Shown here piece by piece: positions 1-8,124 of a stretch of 64,000 nucleotides of DNA. The notes under the pieces are model-generated. The model was not told where the DNA came from. It searched no databases and was given only the letters and a program-made list of their open reading frames with translations. The translations under genes and the position numbers were made by a program. Every line of letters begins with the position of its first letter. Position 1 is the stretch's first letter. Location: the NCBI GenBank assembly GCA_963802635.1, contig CAWDJJ010000001.1:620001-684000 (forward strand), written 5' to 3'. The DNA is from CAVTLG01 sp963802635 (GTDB taxonomy: Bacteria; Chloroflexota; Ktedonobacteria; Ktedonobacterales; Ktedonobacteraceae).

Positions 1-1056
1 TCGCCTGCTGGTAAGATCATCCGCGTGCAATTAGAAAGCAACGAGTTTGGGGTGCGCATCAGTATTACTGATGAGGGTATTGGTATTGCCTCGGAGCATC
101 TGGAGCGTATTTTTGAGCGCTTCTACCGTGTCCAACCGGAGGAAGAGCGGAGTGGTAGCGGTCTCGGGCTGGTTGCTGCGCGTGCCAGTATTGAGGCACA
201 CGGTGGGAAGATCTGGGCCGATTCGCTTGGTGTGGGACAGGGTTCCACTTTTTATTTTACGTTGCCGTTTGCTCCACGCCTCTCTACAACGGCCTCTGCA
301 CCTGTGCCCATTGGCGCGCCTGCTCAACACAGTGCAGCGCGTCCGCAAACTTTTAGGCAAGATCGACGTATCAGTGTGCTGCTCGCTGAAAATGATGCTC
401 GTCTCTCACGCTATGTGCGCGCAAATCTGGAGGAGCAGCAATATCGTGTGCAAGCAGTCAATCACGGCATCCAATTTCTGCGCCAGTTAGATCTGGAGGA
501 ACCTGATCTGATTCTGCTTTCGACGCGCCTGGTGGATATGAGCGGAGTTGAACTGCTCCAGCGCCTGCGCGAGTTCTCGCAGATACCGGTGATGATGCTT
601 TGCGATCAATGCGATGAAGATGAGCGTGTGCAACTTTTTGATCTGGGTAGCGATGATCTTGTCATGAAGCCTTTTGGGATGAAAGAGTTGTTGGCCCGCG
701 TGCGCGCATTGCTGCGTCGTCAGGTACCAGCGAGCGAGCGGACCGTCAGCCAGTCTGTGTTCACCAGCGGTGATCTCACGATTGATTATGCACAGCATCT
801 GGTGACAATGCAAGAACGTGTGGTGCAACTGAGCCGTACAGAATATAAGTTGCTCAGTACGCTGGCACAGAATGTAGGCATGGTAGTGACGCATGAACTC
901 TTGTTAGAAAAAGTCTGGGGTCCTGAATATAACCGCGACATAGATTTTATCTGGGTCTACATCAGTCGGCTACGGCGCAAGGTTGAGGCCGATTCGCGCC
1001 ACCCCAAATACATCCTCACTGTTCCCGATGTGGGATATAAGCTTGCGAAACACTGA
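1..1056 (+). CDS. Histidine kinase fused to degenerate receiver and OmpR-type winged helix (5' end outside window)
   Basis: The reading frame is already open at base 1, so this is the C-terminal part of a longer protein. In order it holds the end of a HATPase domain (G1-type DEGIGI near base 70, F-box ERIFERFYR, G2-type GSGLGL), a receiver-like domain from about base 370, and a PhoB/OmpR winged helix (from about base 760 to the end, ending in RRKVE..HPKYI..VPDVGYKL). The receiver lacks the phospho-acceptor: where PhoB has LILLD this reads LILLS (codon TCG near base 520). The acidic pair reads E-N and the usual Thr is Cys; the Lys in MKPF is kept. The protein therefore joins an ATP-binding kinase core to a DNA-binding output in one chain, with a receiver unlikely to be phosphorylated in the normal way. 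A frame error is not needed to explain it. Confidence 0.85.
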   Translation, partial: SPAGKIIRVQLESNEFGVRISITDEGIGIASEHLERIFERFYRVQPEEERSGSGLGLVAARASIEAHGGKIWADSLGVGQGSTFYFTLPFAPRLSTTASAPVPIGAPAQHSAARPQTFRQDRRISVLLAENDARLSRYVRANLEEQQYRVQAVNHGIQFLRQLDLEEPDLILLSTRLVDMSGVELLQRLREFSQIPVMMLCDQCDEDERVQLFDLGSDDLVMKPFGMKELLARVRALLRRQVPASERTVSQSVFTSGDLTIDYAQHLVTMQERVVQLSRTEYKLLSTLAQNVGMVVTHELLLEKVWGPEYNRDIDFIWVYISRLRRKVEADSRHPKYILTVPDVGYKLAKH

Positions 1057-1100
1057 ATTCCACCCGCATATGCTATACTTATAGCAACGTTAGTTTTTAG

Positions 1101-1200
1101 GTAACTCTTCAGGTTCAGTATGAGGTCGCGTAGGGGCCGCGAGCGTAGCGTTCCTTGCGGCGGCCCGACCAGGACAACCGCAAGGGATTGTCCCTACGCG
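1101..1200. repeat. Palindromic repeat, GTAACT/CGCGTAGGG family (family B)
   Basis: An inverted repeat with arms CGCGTAGGG (1127-1135) and CCCTACGCG (1192-1200). It is preceded by GTAACTCTTCAGG (1101-1113), which matches the outer arm of the longer copy at 13626-13808. The outer right arm is degraded here. It lies between the kinase-regulator gene and the next receiver gene. Confidence 0.7.
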
Positions 1201-1324
1201 AACTCCTCTTCCATCTGATCTGAAAAGGTTGGATTTTATTCAGGTCGCTGTAAGGTGTCTACCTTACGTAGCAACGCAATTGTAATGTCTGCCAGATATG
1301 CTAGTGGTGTAAAAAGTAGTGCTT

Positions 1325-1459
1325 GATACCCATAGGCATTCAGAAACGCCACTGTCGTGGCTCCTCGTAGACCGCCACAAACGAGGCTGTCGCCTCTAGC
1401 CTTCGGCTCATGTGGCGGAGCGGAGTGCGCCTTTGGCTCATCTGAATGCAAGGCAATAT
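1325..1459 (-). repeat. Dispersed repeat with CATTCAG/CTGAATG ends (family D)
   Basis: One end reads ATACCCATAGGCATTCAG and the other CTGAATGCAAGGCAATAT, giving an imperfect terminal inverted repeat around CATTCAG. Related units lie at 3427-3555, 40048-40132 and 49130-49326 (opposite orientation), and an end fragment at 28607-28624. The inner part contains a GC-rich stem (GCCGCCACA-like against TGTGGCGGA). No transposase is encoded, so it is a non-autonomous element or a REP-like repeat. The whole gap 1057-1486 is occupied by this unit and the family B unit before it. Confidence 0.65.
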
Positions 1460-1486
1460 GACTTTGCAACTGTAGAGGTATTACAC

Positions 1487-2149
1487 ATGTCGCAAGGGCA
1501 GAATGTAACCGCTTCGAGCGTACTCGTGCTTGAAACTGATCCCTCGCTTCGTCGACTTATTTCGCTTGGCTTGCAGCATCATGGGATGCATGTCATCGAG
1601 GCAAATTCTCTGGCTACCATTCCTCCTACGGCTGTAAGCGCGGTGGACCTGCTGGTGCTGGATGTCGATGGGGGCGTGAGGAGCAACTGGTCGCTATTGG
1701 AGACGGTGCAGCAGTATCGCGAACTTTCTACTCTCCCCACAGTTGTACTTTCCTGGGAAGCTCTGTCAGCACAAAATGCGGCGTCAAGTGTCCCTATCGC
1801 GGCTACGACAGCGGTTTCGTGCTTAGCTAAACCGTTTGATGCGCGTGCACTCTACGAGACAATCGAGCGGTTGCTCAAGATCAAGGCCGCGAAAAAAGCT
1901 GCGTTGGAGGCACAGGCAGAAGAGCGTTTGCTCGCGCGCTATCCAGCGCAAAATGCGCCTAGTATCTGGCCCTTCATTACTGCGGCAGGCTTACTGCTGG
2001 TCGTTAGTGGTATGCTTTTCCAGCTTGCTCTTGCCGTCATTGGTATGCTCATCGTTGTCGTAGCTCTGTTGCTCTGGACGCTGGGCAAAAAGCCCGAAGC
2101 GACTCCCCTGGCTATGAGCGTGCATAACCAGTCTCCTTCTTCTGTCTAG
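1487..2149 (+). CDS. Receiver-domain protein with C-terminal membrane anchor
   Basis: Start at ATG 1487 is chosen because GAGG lies just upstream and because the earlier in-frame start falls inside a repeat unit. Residues 1-130 form a CheY-like receiver: LVLETDPSLRR gives the acidic region, VDLLVLDVDGG gives the phospho-acceptor Asp, and CLAKPF gives the Lys. A charged Ala/Lys/Glu helix follows. Residues about 165-205 hold two closely spaced hydrophobic segments (IWPFITAAGLLLVV... and ALAVIGMLIVVVALLLW). There is no DNA-binding or enzyme output domain. The product is predicted to be a phospho-receiver held at the cytoplasmic face of the membrane, perhaps a phosphate sink or docking subunit for a kinase. 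The preceding gene is a kinase-regulator fusion, but the two are separated by repeats and need not be partners. Confidence 0.75.
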   Translation: MSQGQNVTASSVLVLETDPSLRRLISLGLQHHGMHVIEANSLATIPPTAVSAVDLLVLDVDGGVRSNWSLLETVQQYRELSTLPTVVLSWEALSAQNAASSVPIAATTAVSCLAKPFDARALYETIERLLKIKAAKKAALEAQAEERLLARYPAQNAPSIWPFITAAGLLLVVSGMLFQLALAVIGMLIVVVALLLWTLGKKPEATPLAMSVHNQSPSSV

Positions 2150-2499
2150 CTTTTCATTAGATGTGTTTTCCCTTTTCGGGCTATCTGCGGCATTGTTGCT
2201 GCGGTTGGTGGAGTCCTCCCAGCATAGATCAGTTCCATATTTTTGAATACCCCTAACACAGCCTCTTTGTCCTTTTCTATGACTTTCTTTCTTGGTTTTA
2301 ATTGGGTATAGTGGAGGATAAAGAGGGCACTCGGTGTTATATATGGCAGGTGGTGTTAATGTTGAAGTATCCATTGTGTAAGGTAGTATTACTGGCCTAT
2401 GATGTAGTACTTCGCTGCGCTTGAATACGGGACAAATTGTCGTGTGTAATGCCATTAGAAAAATAAGTGGATAAGGCTCTGAAAACTTAAGGAGGTATT
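2150..2499. other. Intergenic stretch, nothing recognised
   Basis: About 350 bases between the receiver protein and the next orphan gene. I see no long open frame with coding character and no clear hairpin with a T-run. A strong Shine-Dalgarno (AAGGAGG) sits at the right end and belongs to the gene at 2500. Confidence 0.5.
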
Positions 2500-3237
2500 A
2501 TGCCAACAGAAAGATCAAAGAGGTTAGAAAAAGTAAGTGAAGCAGCTCCTAATGATGGGCCAGGCCAGGATGAGCTGCGGGATCGGGTGCAGCGACTAAA
2601 GAGGAAATACCATATAGAGGTGCAAGTGCCAGGAACTCAAGGAGTGGCGACGGGGAGGAATGATGATGAGCCGTGGCGGCAACTGGGAGAACAGCGAGGT
2701 TCTGACGCAGCCCAGGTGGGAGAGATGATAGTGGTAGAGCCATGGCTGAAAAGAAGGAAAACGGTACGATTTCGAGAGACGAGCACAGAGAGGGACGGGT
2801 CTCAGAGCAAGGAAGCTGGTCAGCAAATGCAGTCAGAGAAGTACAGGAAACATTTGCTACAACTAGATTCAAGATTACGACAATGGATACGAAAATCAGA
2901 TGATCAACACGAATCCAGGAATCAAGAGGAGATTAGAAGGCGTCTGATAGGTGATGACTCTAACTGGGTTGAAAAAGAGATTTCTAACCGTAGGTATGAT
3001 GAATTCAAGAAATTAAGAGAAAGATATAAAGAAATAATGGGAAAGGAGAAGATTGCTAGAAAAGTAATAAAAGATTTTAAGGACCTGAGAGGAAGATCTA
3101 GAGATAATAACGAACTTTTCGCTTTTTATACGAAACCGATTGTGGAACAGCGGGCCGCCCTGCGTGTATGTCAGAGAGATTGTGCTACTCTCATCTCGGA
3201 TTGGGACAAGTGGAAAAAGCATGAAAATGGTTCTTAA
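2500..3237 (+). CDS. Hypothetical highly charged protein
   Basis: ATG 2500 is preceded by a textbook AAGGAGG at 7-base spacing, which supports translation. The 245-residue product is rich in Arg, Lys, Glu and Gln, has no membrane segment or signal peptide, and is likely largely helical, with a coiled-coil-like tract from about residue 100 to 205. The last 40 residues hold two Cys (RVCQRDC) and end in a Trp/Lys-rich segment. I do not recognise the family. The base composition drifts toward A-rich in the second half. It stands alone between repeats, as does the orphan at 13861, and may be lineage-specific. Confidence 0.6.
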   Translation: MPTERSKRLEKVSEAAPNDGPGQDELRDRVQRLKRKYHIEVQVPGTQGVATGRNDDEPWRQLGEQRGSDAAQVGEMIVVEPWLKRRKTVRFRETSTERDGSQSKEAGQQMQSEKYRKHLLQLDSRLRQWIRKSDDQHESRNQEEIRRRLIGDDSNWVEKEISNRRYDEFKKLRERYKEIMGKEKIARKVIKDFKDLRGRSRDNNELFAFYTKPIVEQRAALRVCQRDCATLISDWDKWKKHENGS

Positions 3238-3426
3238 TCGCCAAATGGCCCCGAAAATAATGAGGATTTTGACAAAGAGATTAATGAGACACATCTCCGA
3301 CTCCACACTATCTTTTTATGGTGATAGCAAAGGCTCTGACCACAAAAACATTCAGGCCTTTGTAAGGTGGACCTCTTGCACTGCAAGTTGACTATCAGGC
3401 ACAGGCACCATAATCGGTATATATTT

Positions 3427-3555
3427 CCTTGCATTCAGATGAGCACCGCTAGCCACGGCAGTCGCTGATCCGTCTGGCTGACTGCGTAGCAGTAGCTGCG
3501 ACAGCAGCGTTGCCAGACGGAATAAGGACGCGTTTCTGAATGCCATATGGGTATG
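3427..3555 (+). repeat. Dispersed repeat, family D
   Basis: Starts CCTTGCATTCAGATGAG and ends TTTCTGAATGCCATATGGGTAT, the same ends as the unit at 1325-1459 in the other orientation. The inner GTTGCCAGACGGAATAAGGACGC is shared with units at 49197-49326. It fills most of the gap 3238-3587 upstream of the cytochrome c maturation operon; otherwise that gap shows nothing. Confidence 0.65.
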
Positions 3556-3587
3556 ACATTCTATACCACACGGAGATAGTGTATTTG

Positions 3588-4229
3588 ATGGAAGTAAATA
3601 GCATCGCAGGTGACGAATTACAGACAACGCAGCCTGCAACCGGCAAAAAGCATTCTCGCAAGCGCAGTGTCATCATCTTTACGGTTGTGAGCATCATAAA
3701 TCTATCGCTCCTGGTACTGCTCTGGACGTTGCTGTTAACTCCGCGATCTACAACGTCTCAAAGCAATGATTCATCTCTGGTTGGTGATATGTCTAGCCCA
3801 CTGTTGGGGCGGGCGGCACCCAATTTCACCTTGCCGTCAATGAGCAACAATGGAGCACAGGTGAGCCTGACCAGTTTCAAGGGCAAGCCTGTGGTGATAA
3901 ATTTTTGGGAAGCCTCCTGCCAACCCTGTAATGCCGAAGCACCATTTTTGCAGCAGTCATGGAAACAGATGCAGCCAAAGGGCGTGGCCTTAATCGGCAT
4001 CGACGGACCCGAAAGTGTGAGTGCGGCTCGAGCATTTGTGCAAAAATACGACGTTACGTATACCAATGTCAGAGATACAATAGATGGAGCAACTTCGATT
4101 AATTACGGCACAACAGGCAATCCTGAGACGTTCTTTATCGACGCGCATGGCATCGTACAGGCGCGTTGGATTGGGGCGCTGACGAGTGCGGGTCTCAAGG
4201 CCAATCTGGCAAAAATTCACGTGGCATAG
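3588..4229 (+). CDS. Membrane-anchored thioredoxin-like protein (TlpA/ResA/CcmG type)
   Basis: Predicted thiol-disulfide oxidoreductase on the outer face of the membrane that would reduce apocytochrome c or CcmH cysteines. Start at ATG 3588 is preferred because the upstream ATG at 3540 lies inside a repeat and GGAG lies 12 bases upstream of 3588. Residues about 25-50 form one membrane anchor (VIIFTVVSIINLSLLVLLW). The AhpC/TSA-like fold follows: PNFTLPSM, then FKGKPVVINFWEASCQPC with the CxxC active site, and the cis-Pro region TGNPETFFID. In most homologues Trp precedes the first Cys (WCxxC); here it is Ser. It is the first gene of the cytochrome c maturation operon, which suggests the CcmG role. 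Confidence 0.85.
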   Translation: MEVNSIAGDELQTTQPATGKKHSRKRSVIIFTVVSIINLSLLVLLWTLLLTPRSTTSQSNDSSLVGDMSSPLLGRAAPNFTLPSMSNNGAQVSLTSFKGKPVVINFWEASCQPCNAEAPFLQQSWKQMQPKGVALIGIDGPESVSAARAFVQKYDVTYTNVRDTIDGATSINYGTTGNPETFFIDAHGIVQARWIGALTSAGLKANLAKIHVA

Positions 4230-4246
4230 TAAAGGGCGGCACGAGT

Positions 4247-4705
4247 ATGGTGCAGATCGGCTGGCTTGTCCGTATGATACACATATTGGCAGCAGCAGCC
4301 TGGGTTGGTGGTAGTCTGATGTATCAGTGTATTGTCGTGCCTGCGTTGCGCCGAGGTGGACCTGCTCCTGAGGTAGCGGCCCAGATTGCGGCGTTATTCA
4401 AACGGATGGTCAATATCTGCGTAGGTGTACTCCTGCTGAGTGGTGTGTTGCTCACGTTTGATCGCCTGACACAGACAACATTGAGCTTAGCATATATCAT
4501 TGTGTTGGGAATAAAGATCGTGGCTGCGATAGCCATGTTTGTGCTCGCAATCTACTTAGGGCAGAGTAATATTCGGCGGCTGGCAAAGCGCTCGACGCGG
4601 TTTTCCAGGGCTGCGCCGCAGCTCATGTTAGCTGTAGGCATCTGTATATTTGTACTTGGCGCGATCCTCAATAGCTTATATGAGGCCAGTCTCGCGTCAC
4701 ATTGA
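4247..4705 (+). CDS. Four-helix membrane protein, CopD-like
   Basis: Start at ATG 4247, 17 bases after the preceding stop, rather than the longer frame that would overlap the upstream gene. The 152-residue product has four predicted membrane segments, with an N-terminal MIHILAAAAWVGGSLMYQ resembling the histidine-containing first helix of CopD/DUF4149-type proteins. It is placed between the thioredoxin-like gene and ccmE in the cytochrome c maturation operon, with the next gene starting 13 bases downstream, so co-expression is near certain. A role in copper or haem handling at the membrane is a guess from family and position. Confidence 0.7.
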   Translation: MVQIGWLVRMIHILAAAAWVGGSLMYQCIVVPALRRGGPAPEVAAQIAALFKRMVNICVGVLLLSGVLLTFDRLTQTTLSLAYIIVLGIKIVAAIAMFVLAIYLGQSNIRRLAKRSTRFSRAAPQLMLAVGICIFVLGAILNSLYEASLASH

Positions 4706-4718
4706 TGGAGGTCGTATT

Positions 4719-5186
4719 GTGCAGCCTGCATTGACTGTGCCAGTAGAAGAAACACAGTTGGAACAACCACCGCAGCAACGGCGAAAGCGCTTCCCACTGA
4801 GTTTTCTGATCGTTGGGATGCTGATACTTGGCGCTGTCGGTTATCTTATTTATGCTAATACCCAGGCGAACGCTGTCTATTACATGACCGTGCCTGAATT
4901 GAAAACCTGCACAACTTGCACGGTACAGTCGGTGCGTGTCGCGGGCTACGTGCAGGCGGGATCAATCCAGCGCAACTATCAGCAGCAAAGTCTTTCATTT
5001 GTCATTGAAGATAACAAGCAGACGTTGCCCGTTACCTATACCGGTGTCGTGCCTGATATCTTTGGGGCCGGTATCCAGGTTGTCGTCGAGGGACATTACA
5101 CCGGACAGGGACCATTCCAGGCGCAGACCTTACTTACCAAGTGTCCTTCAACGTTCCAGGCTGCTACGCCAGCAATGAAGAAGTAG
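4719..5186 (+). CDS. ccmE: Cytochrome c maturation protein CcmE, cysteine-type
   Basis: Periplasm-facing haem chaperone that takes haem from CcmABCD and hands it to the CcmF/H lyase. The GTG at 4719 is chosen because ATGGAGG (4705-4711) sits at proper spacing. Layout: short cytoplasmic tail, one anchor (FLIVGMLILGAVGYLIYA), then an OB-fold beta barrel. In E. coli the haem-binding residue is His in a HxxxY motif; here the matching place reads TKCPSTFQ, so it is Cys, as in the CxxxY variants known from other bacteria and archaea, and the Tyr is replaced by Phe. It lies between the CopD-like gene and ccmF. Length (155 residues) is normal. Confidence 0.88.
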   Translation: MQPALTVPVEETQLEQPPQQRRKRFPLSFLIVGMLILGAVGYLIYANTQANAVYYMTVPELKTCTTCTVQSVRVAGYVQAGSIQRNYQQQSLSFVIEDNKQTLPVTYTGVVPDIFGAGIQVVVEGHYTGQGPFQAQTLLTKCPSTFQAATPAMKK

Positions 5187-5195
5187 GGATCGATT

Positions 5196-7232
5196 GTGTA
5201 CTTTTCAGATCTAGGCAATATTGCACTTATACTGGCTCTTGGTTTTGCGCTCTATACTGTTATTGCGTCTGTATTTGGTACTGTGCGTGTTGCTCCACGA
5301 CTGGTGAGTAGCGCGAAGCGTAGTCTGCTAGTCGTTACTCTGTTTATGTCGCTGGCTGCGCTGGCACTGATTCTGTCGTTTCTGACGCACGATTTCGGCG
5401 TGATTTATGTCGCGCAACAATCCAATCGAGCTATGCCCTGGTATTTTACGGCTGCAGCCTTCTATGGTGGACAGGAAGGATCATTGCTCTACTGGGCATG
5501 TATGTTAGCTGTATTCTCAGCAATTTTTGTGCTGACCGCCCGTCGTGCGCCATCCGCGCTGGTGCGCTATGTGATGGCAACGCTGATGGGCATTGAGATC
5601 TTCTTTGTGCTTGTCCTCATCGTCGCCTCTAATCCTTTTGCGCGCGTAGCTGTGCCACCGGCTGATGGCATCGGCTTGAATCCCTTGTTGATGGACCCTG
5701 GCATGCTTGTGCACCCTCCGACCTTGTTGATGGGCTATATGAGTTTTTCCGTGTCGTTCGCTATTGCCGTAGCCGTACTGATTACGGGCAAACTGGGCAA
5801 CGAGTGGCTGCAGACGATTCGACGCTGGATGCTAGCGTCCTGGACCATCCAGTCGGCAGGCTTGCTGCTGGGGGCCTGGTGGTCGTATCACGTGTTGGGT
5901 TGGGGTGGCTACTGGGCCTGGGACCCGGTTGAAAATGCCGCACTACTGCCCTGGCTAACTGCGACGGCTTTCCTGCACTCGACCATGGTGCAGGAGCGGC
6001 GTGGCATGCTCAAGATCTGGAATCTGGTGCTGGTGATCCTTTCTTTTGCGCTCTCCATCTTTGGCACCTTTGAGGTGAGAAGCGGCGTCATCAGCTCTGT
6101 ACACTCGTTTGCCTATTCGGATATTGGTGGCTACTTCTTTGCTTTCCTGGTGATCGTCGTCGTCGTCTCCAGCGGACTCTTTTTCCTGCGCCTGCCGAAG
6201 TTGCGACCGGAGCAAGAATTTGACTCGGTGGTATCGCGCGAAGGCGTCTTCCTGCTCAATAACCTCTTGCTACTGGGCATGACATTCGCGGTCCTGTGGG
6301 GCACGATCTTCCCCTTGATTACTGCTCTGTTCGAGCATGAGGAAATGACGGTCGGACCGCCGTTTTACGATCAGGTATTGGCTCCTTTGATCGTTGTGCT
6401 GGTATTGGCTATGGGCGTAGGACCTCTGCTGGCCTGGCGACGTGCTTCACTGCCTGCTTTATGGCGGAATGTGTGTATTCCTGTGATACTGGCCGCTTTG
6501 TGTGCCGCTATTCTGCCGTTCTTTGGCGTGAAGAATATTGCCGCAAACGTCGGTTTTGCTGTATGTGCCTTTGCTGCAACGGCTATCCTCTATGAGTTGT
6601 GGCGAGGGATGCGAGTGCGTCATCGTCATGGCGAGTCGTACCCGTTAGCTTTATATATGCTCTTTAACCGCTATCGTCGACGCTATGGTGGTTATCTAGT
6701 GCACCTGGGCCTGATACTGCTTGTTGTTGGTATTATCGGATCAGGCTATTTTCAGACACAGCAAGACACACAGCTCAAACCCGGGCAGGATATGAATATC
6801 GGTGGCTATCGGCTGACCTATTTCGGCAATATAGATACAAAAAATACCGGTAAAGAATTTATTGCCGCTCAATTGCAACTGTGGCATGGTGAGCAGTTGC
6901 TGGGCTATATTTATCCCGGACGTACCTACTACGCTAATTATGGGAATCAACCAGCTAGCCAGATCTCGATTACAACGGTCGGGCTGACAGATGTCTATGT
7001 GTATCTGGATGATTGGGATGGACCTGCTCAAGCCACGATTCGTGTCTTTATCAACCCATTAGTGCCGCTAGTTTGGTACGGGGGTGCACTGATGATTATT
7101 GGCGGTATTATCTGCTGGTGGCCGGAACGCCGCCGTGCGCTGGCAGGCCGCTCCGCGTTGTCAGGCGCGCACACTGCTGGAGCGCAAGCTGCCGAGGCTG
7201 CAGGTAAAGCCGATGAAGGGGTCGTGATATGA
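5196..7232 (+). CDS. ccmF: Cytochrome c haem lyase subunit CcmF
   Basis: Integral membrane subunit that attaches haem to apocytochrome c. Start GTG 5196, just after the ccmE stop, preceded by AGGGA. The 678-residue product has many membrane helices and the haem-binding WWD-type motif GGYWAWDPVENAALLPW (about residues 240-257), followed by the conserved FEVRSGVISSVHSFA stretch. A C-terminal outside domain (about 510-630) with a final membrane helix matches the CcmF C-terminal region. Its stop overlaps the start of ccmH by four bases (ATGA), which points to translational coupling. Confidence 0.93.
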   Translation: MYFSDLGNIALILALGFALYTVIASVFGTVRVAPRLVSSAKRSLLVVTLFMSLAALALILSFLTHDFGVIYVAQQSNRAMPWYFTAAAFYGGQEGSLLYWACMLAVFSAIFVLTARRAPSALVRYVMATLMGIEIFFVLVLIVASNPFARVAVPPADGIGLNPLLMDPGMLVHPPTLLMGYMSFSVSFAIAVAVLITGKLGNEWLQTIRRWMLASWTIQSAGLLLGAWWSYHVLGWGGYWAWDPVENAALLPWLTATAFLHSTMVQERRGMLKIWNLVLVILSFALSIFGTFEVRSGVISSVHSFAYSDIGGYFFAFLVIVVVVSSGLFFLRLPKLRPEQEFDSVVSREGVFLLNNLLLLGMTFAVLWGTIFPLITALFEHEEMTVGPPFYDQVLAPLIVVLVLAMGVGPLLAWRRASLPALWRNVCIPVILAALCAAILPFFGVKNIAANVGFAVCAFAATAILYELWRGMRVRHRHGESYPLALYMLFNRYRRRYGGYLVHLGLILLVVGIIGSGYFQTQQDTQLKPGQDMNIGGYRLTYFGNIDTKNTGKEFIAAQLQLWHGEQLLGYIYPGRTYYANYGNQPASQISITTVGLTDVYVYLDDWDGPAQATIRVFINPLVPLVWYGGALMIIGGIICWWPERRRALAGRSALSGAHTAGAQAAEAAGKADEGVVI

Positions 7233-7771
7233 AACAGAGGCGCTCGTTCTTGCTCATAGCGGCGCTGCTAGCCGTCATGGCGGCTATCGGTTCGTCACTG
7301 TTGCTGGTGACGCCGCGTCCCCAGACCGTAGATCAGCGTGTGTATAGCATCGCATCACAATTGAAATGTCCAGTCTGCCAGGACGAGTCTGTGGCAGATT
7401 CATCGGTGAGCATAGCCGAGCAGATGCGTCAAGTTATTCGCCAGCAAGTGCAGGCAGGCAAGTCAGATCAGCAAATAATTCAATTTTTCGAGGACCGCTA
7501 CGGTGCCAGTATCGTCTGGTCGCCGCCGTGGCTGGGTCTGACCTTGTTTGCCTGGCTGGTCCCGATAGCGTTGTTCCTGGTTGGGTGTGTACTGTTATTT
7601 TTTGTCTTGCGTGAATGGCGTATGAGCGTGCGCGACAGTGGTGGAGGCGTTGCGCAACATACTGACGAAACGTCTGAAGATGCCGAGCTAGAAAGCTATC
7701 GCGGGCAACTTGAGCAAGAGCTGGCTGCTGAAGATGTGCTCTTCAAATCCTACAGAACGGAGGCGAGCTGA
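7229..7771 (+). CDS. ccmH: Cytochrome c maturation thiol protein CcmH
   Basis: Thiol oxidoreductase that holds or reduces the CxxCH cysteines of apocytochrome c. An N-terminal signal/anchor (LLIAALLAVMAAIGSSLLLV) is followed by the family motif QLKCPVCQDESVADS (two redox Cys), the DRYGASIVWSPPW segment, and a second membrane helix near residues 105-130. A charged tail of about 50 residues follows. The ATG overlaps the ccmF stop, and its own stop overlaps the next start by one base. Presence of CcmH alongside a Cys-type CcmE is noteworthy. Confidence 0.92.
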   Translation: MKQRRSFLLIAALLAVMAAIGSSLLLVTPRPQTVDQRVYSIASQLKCPVCQDESVADSSVSIAEQMRQVIRQQVQAGKSDQQIIQFFEDRYGASIVWSPPWLGLTLFAWLVPIALFLVGCVLLFFVLREWRMSVRDSGGGVAQHTDETSEDAELESYRGQLEQELAAEDVLFKSYRTEAS

Positions 7772-8124
7772 TGGTAATCGCTGTAGCAATCGTATTGGGG
7801 CTGTTCGCGCTCGCTTTCGTGCTCTATCCCTTCTATCGTCGGCCAGCGCAAGATCTGTTGCCTGCACTGATGGGACCAGAGGCGACAGAGACAGCGGCAG
7901 TCAGCGAGCAAGAACAATCTGCGCGCAACGCGTTGCAAGAAGTCGAACTTGACTATCAGCTTGGCAACATTGCAGAGCCAGACTATCGAACGTTGCGGGA
8001 ACGCTATATGCGGCGAGCATTAGTCGCCTTGAAGTCACGGCGTGATCGTGATCAGGAGATCGACGCGGAAATTGAAGCGCAGTTGCAATCGCTGAAGGAG
8101 AGCCATGAAGAAGCAAACAACTAG
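7771..8124 (+). CDS. Small membrane protein, CcmI-like
   Basis: 117 residues: an N-terminal membrane helix (VIAVAIVLGLFALAFVLYPFY) ending in a YRRP boundary, a short linker, then a helical tail with NALQEVELDYQLGNIAEPDY and RERYMRRALVALKSR. This fits the N-terminal half of CcmI/CycH (membrane helix plus short helix) without the TPR part. It is preceded by GGAGG and overlaps ccmH by one base. The same short helical pattern (Leu-Asp, Gly-Lys/Asn-Leu/Ile, Tyr, Arg) recurs in the C-terminus of the next protein. A role in presenting apocytochrome is inferred from position only. Confidence 0.75.
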   Translation: MVIAVAIVLGLFALAFVLYPFYRRPAQDLLPALMGPEATETAAVSEQEQSARNALQEVELDYQLGNIAEPDYRTLRERYMRRALVALKSRRDRDQEIDAEIEAQLQSLKESHEEANN

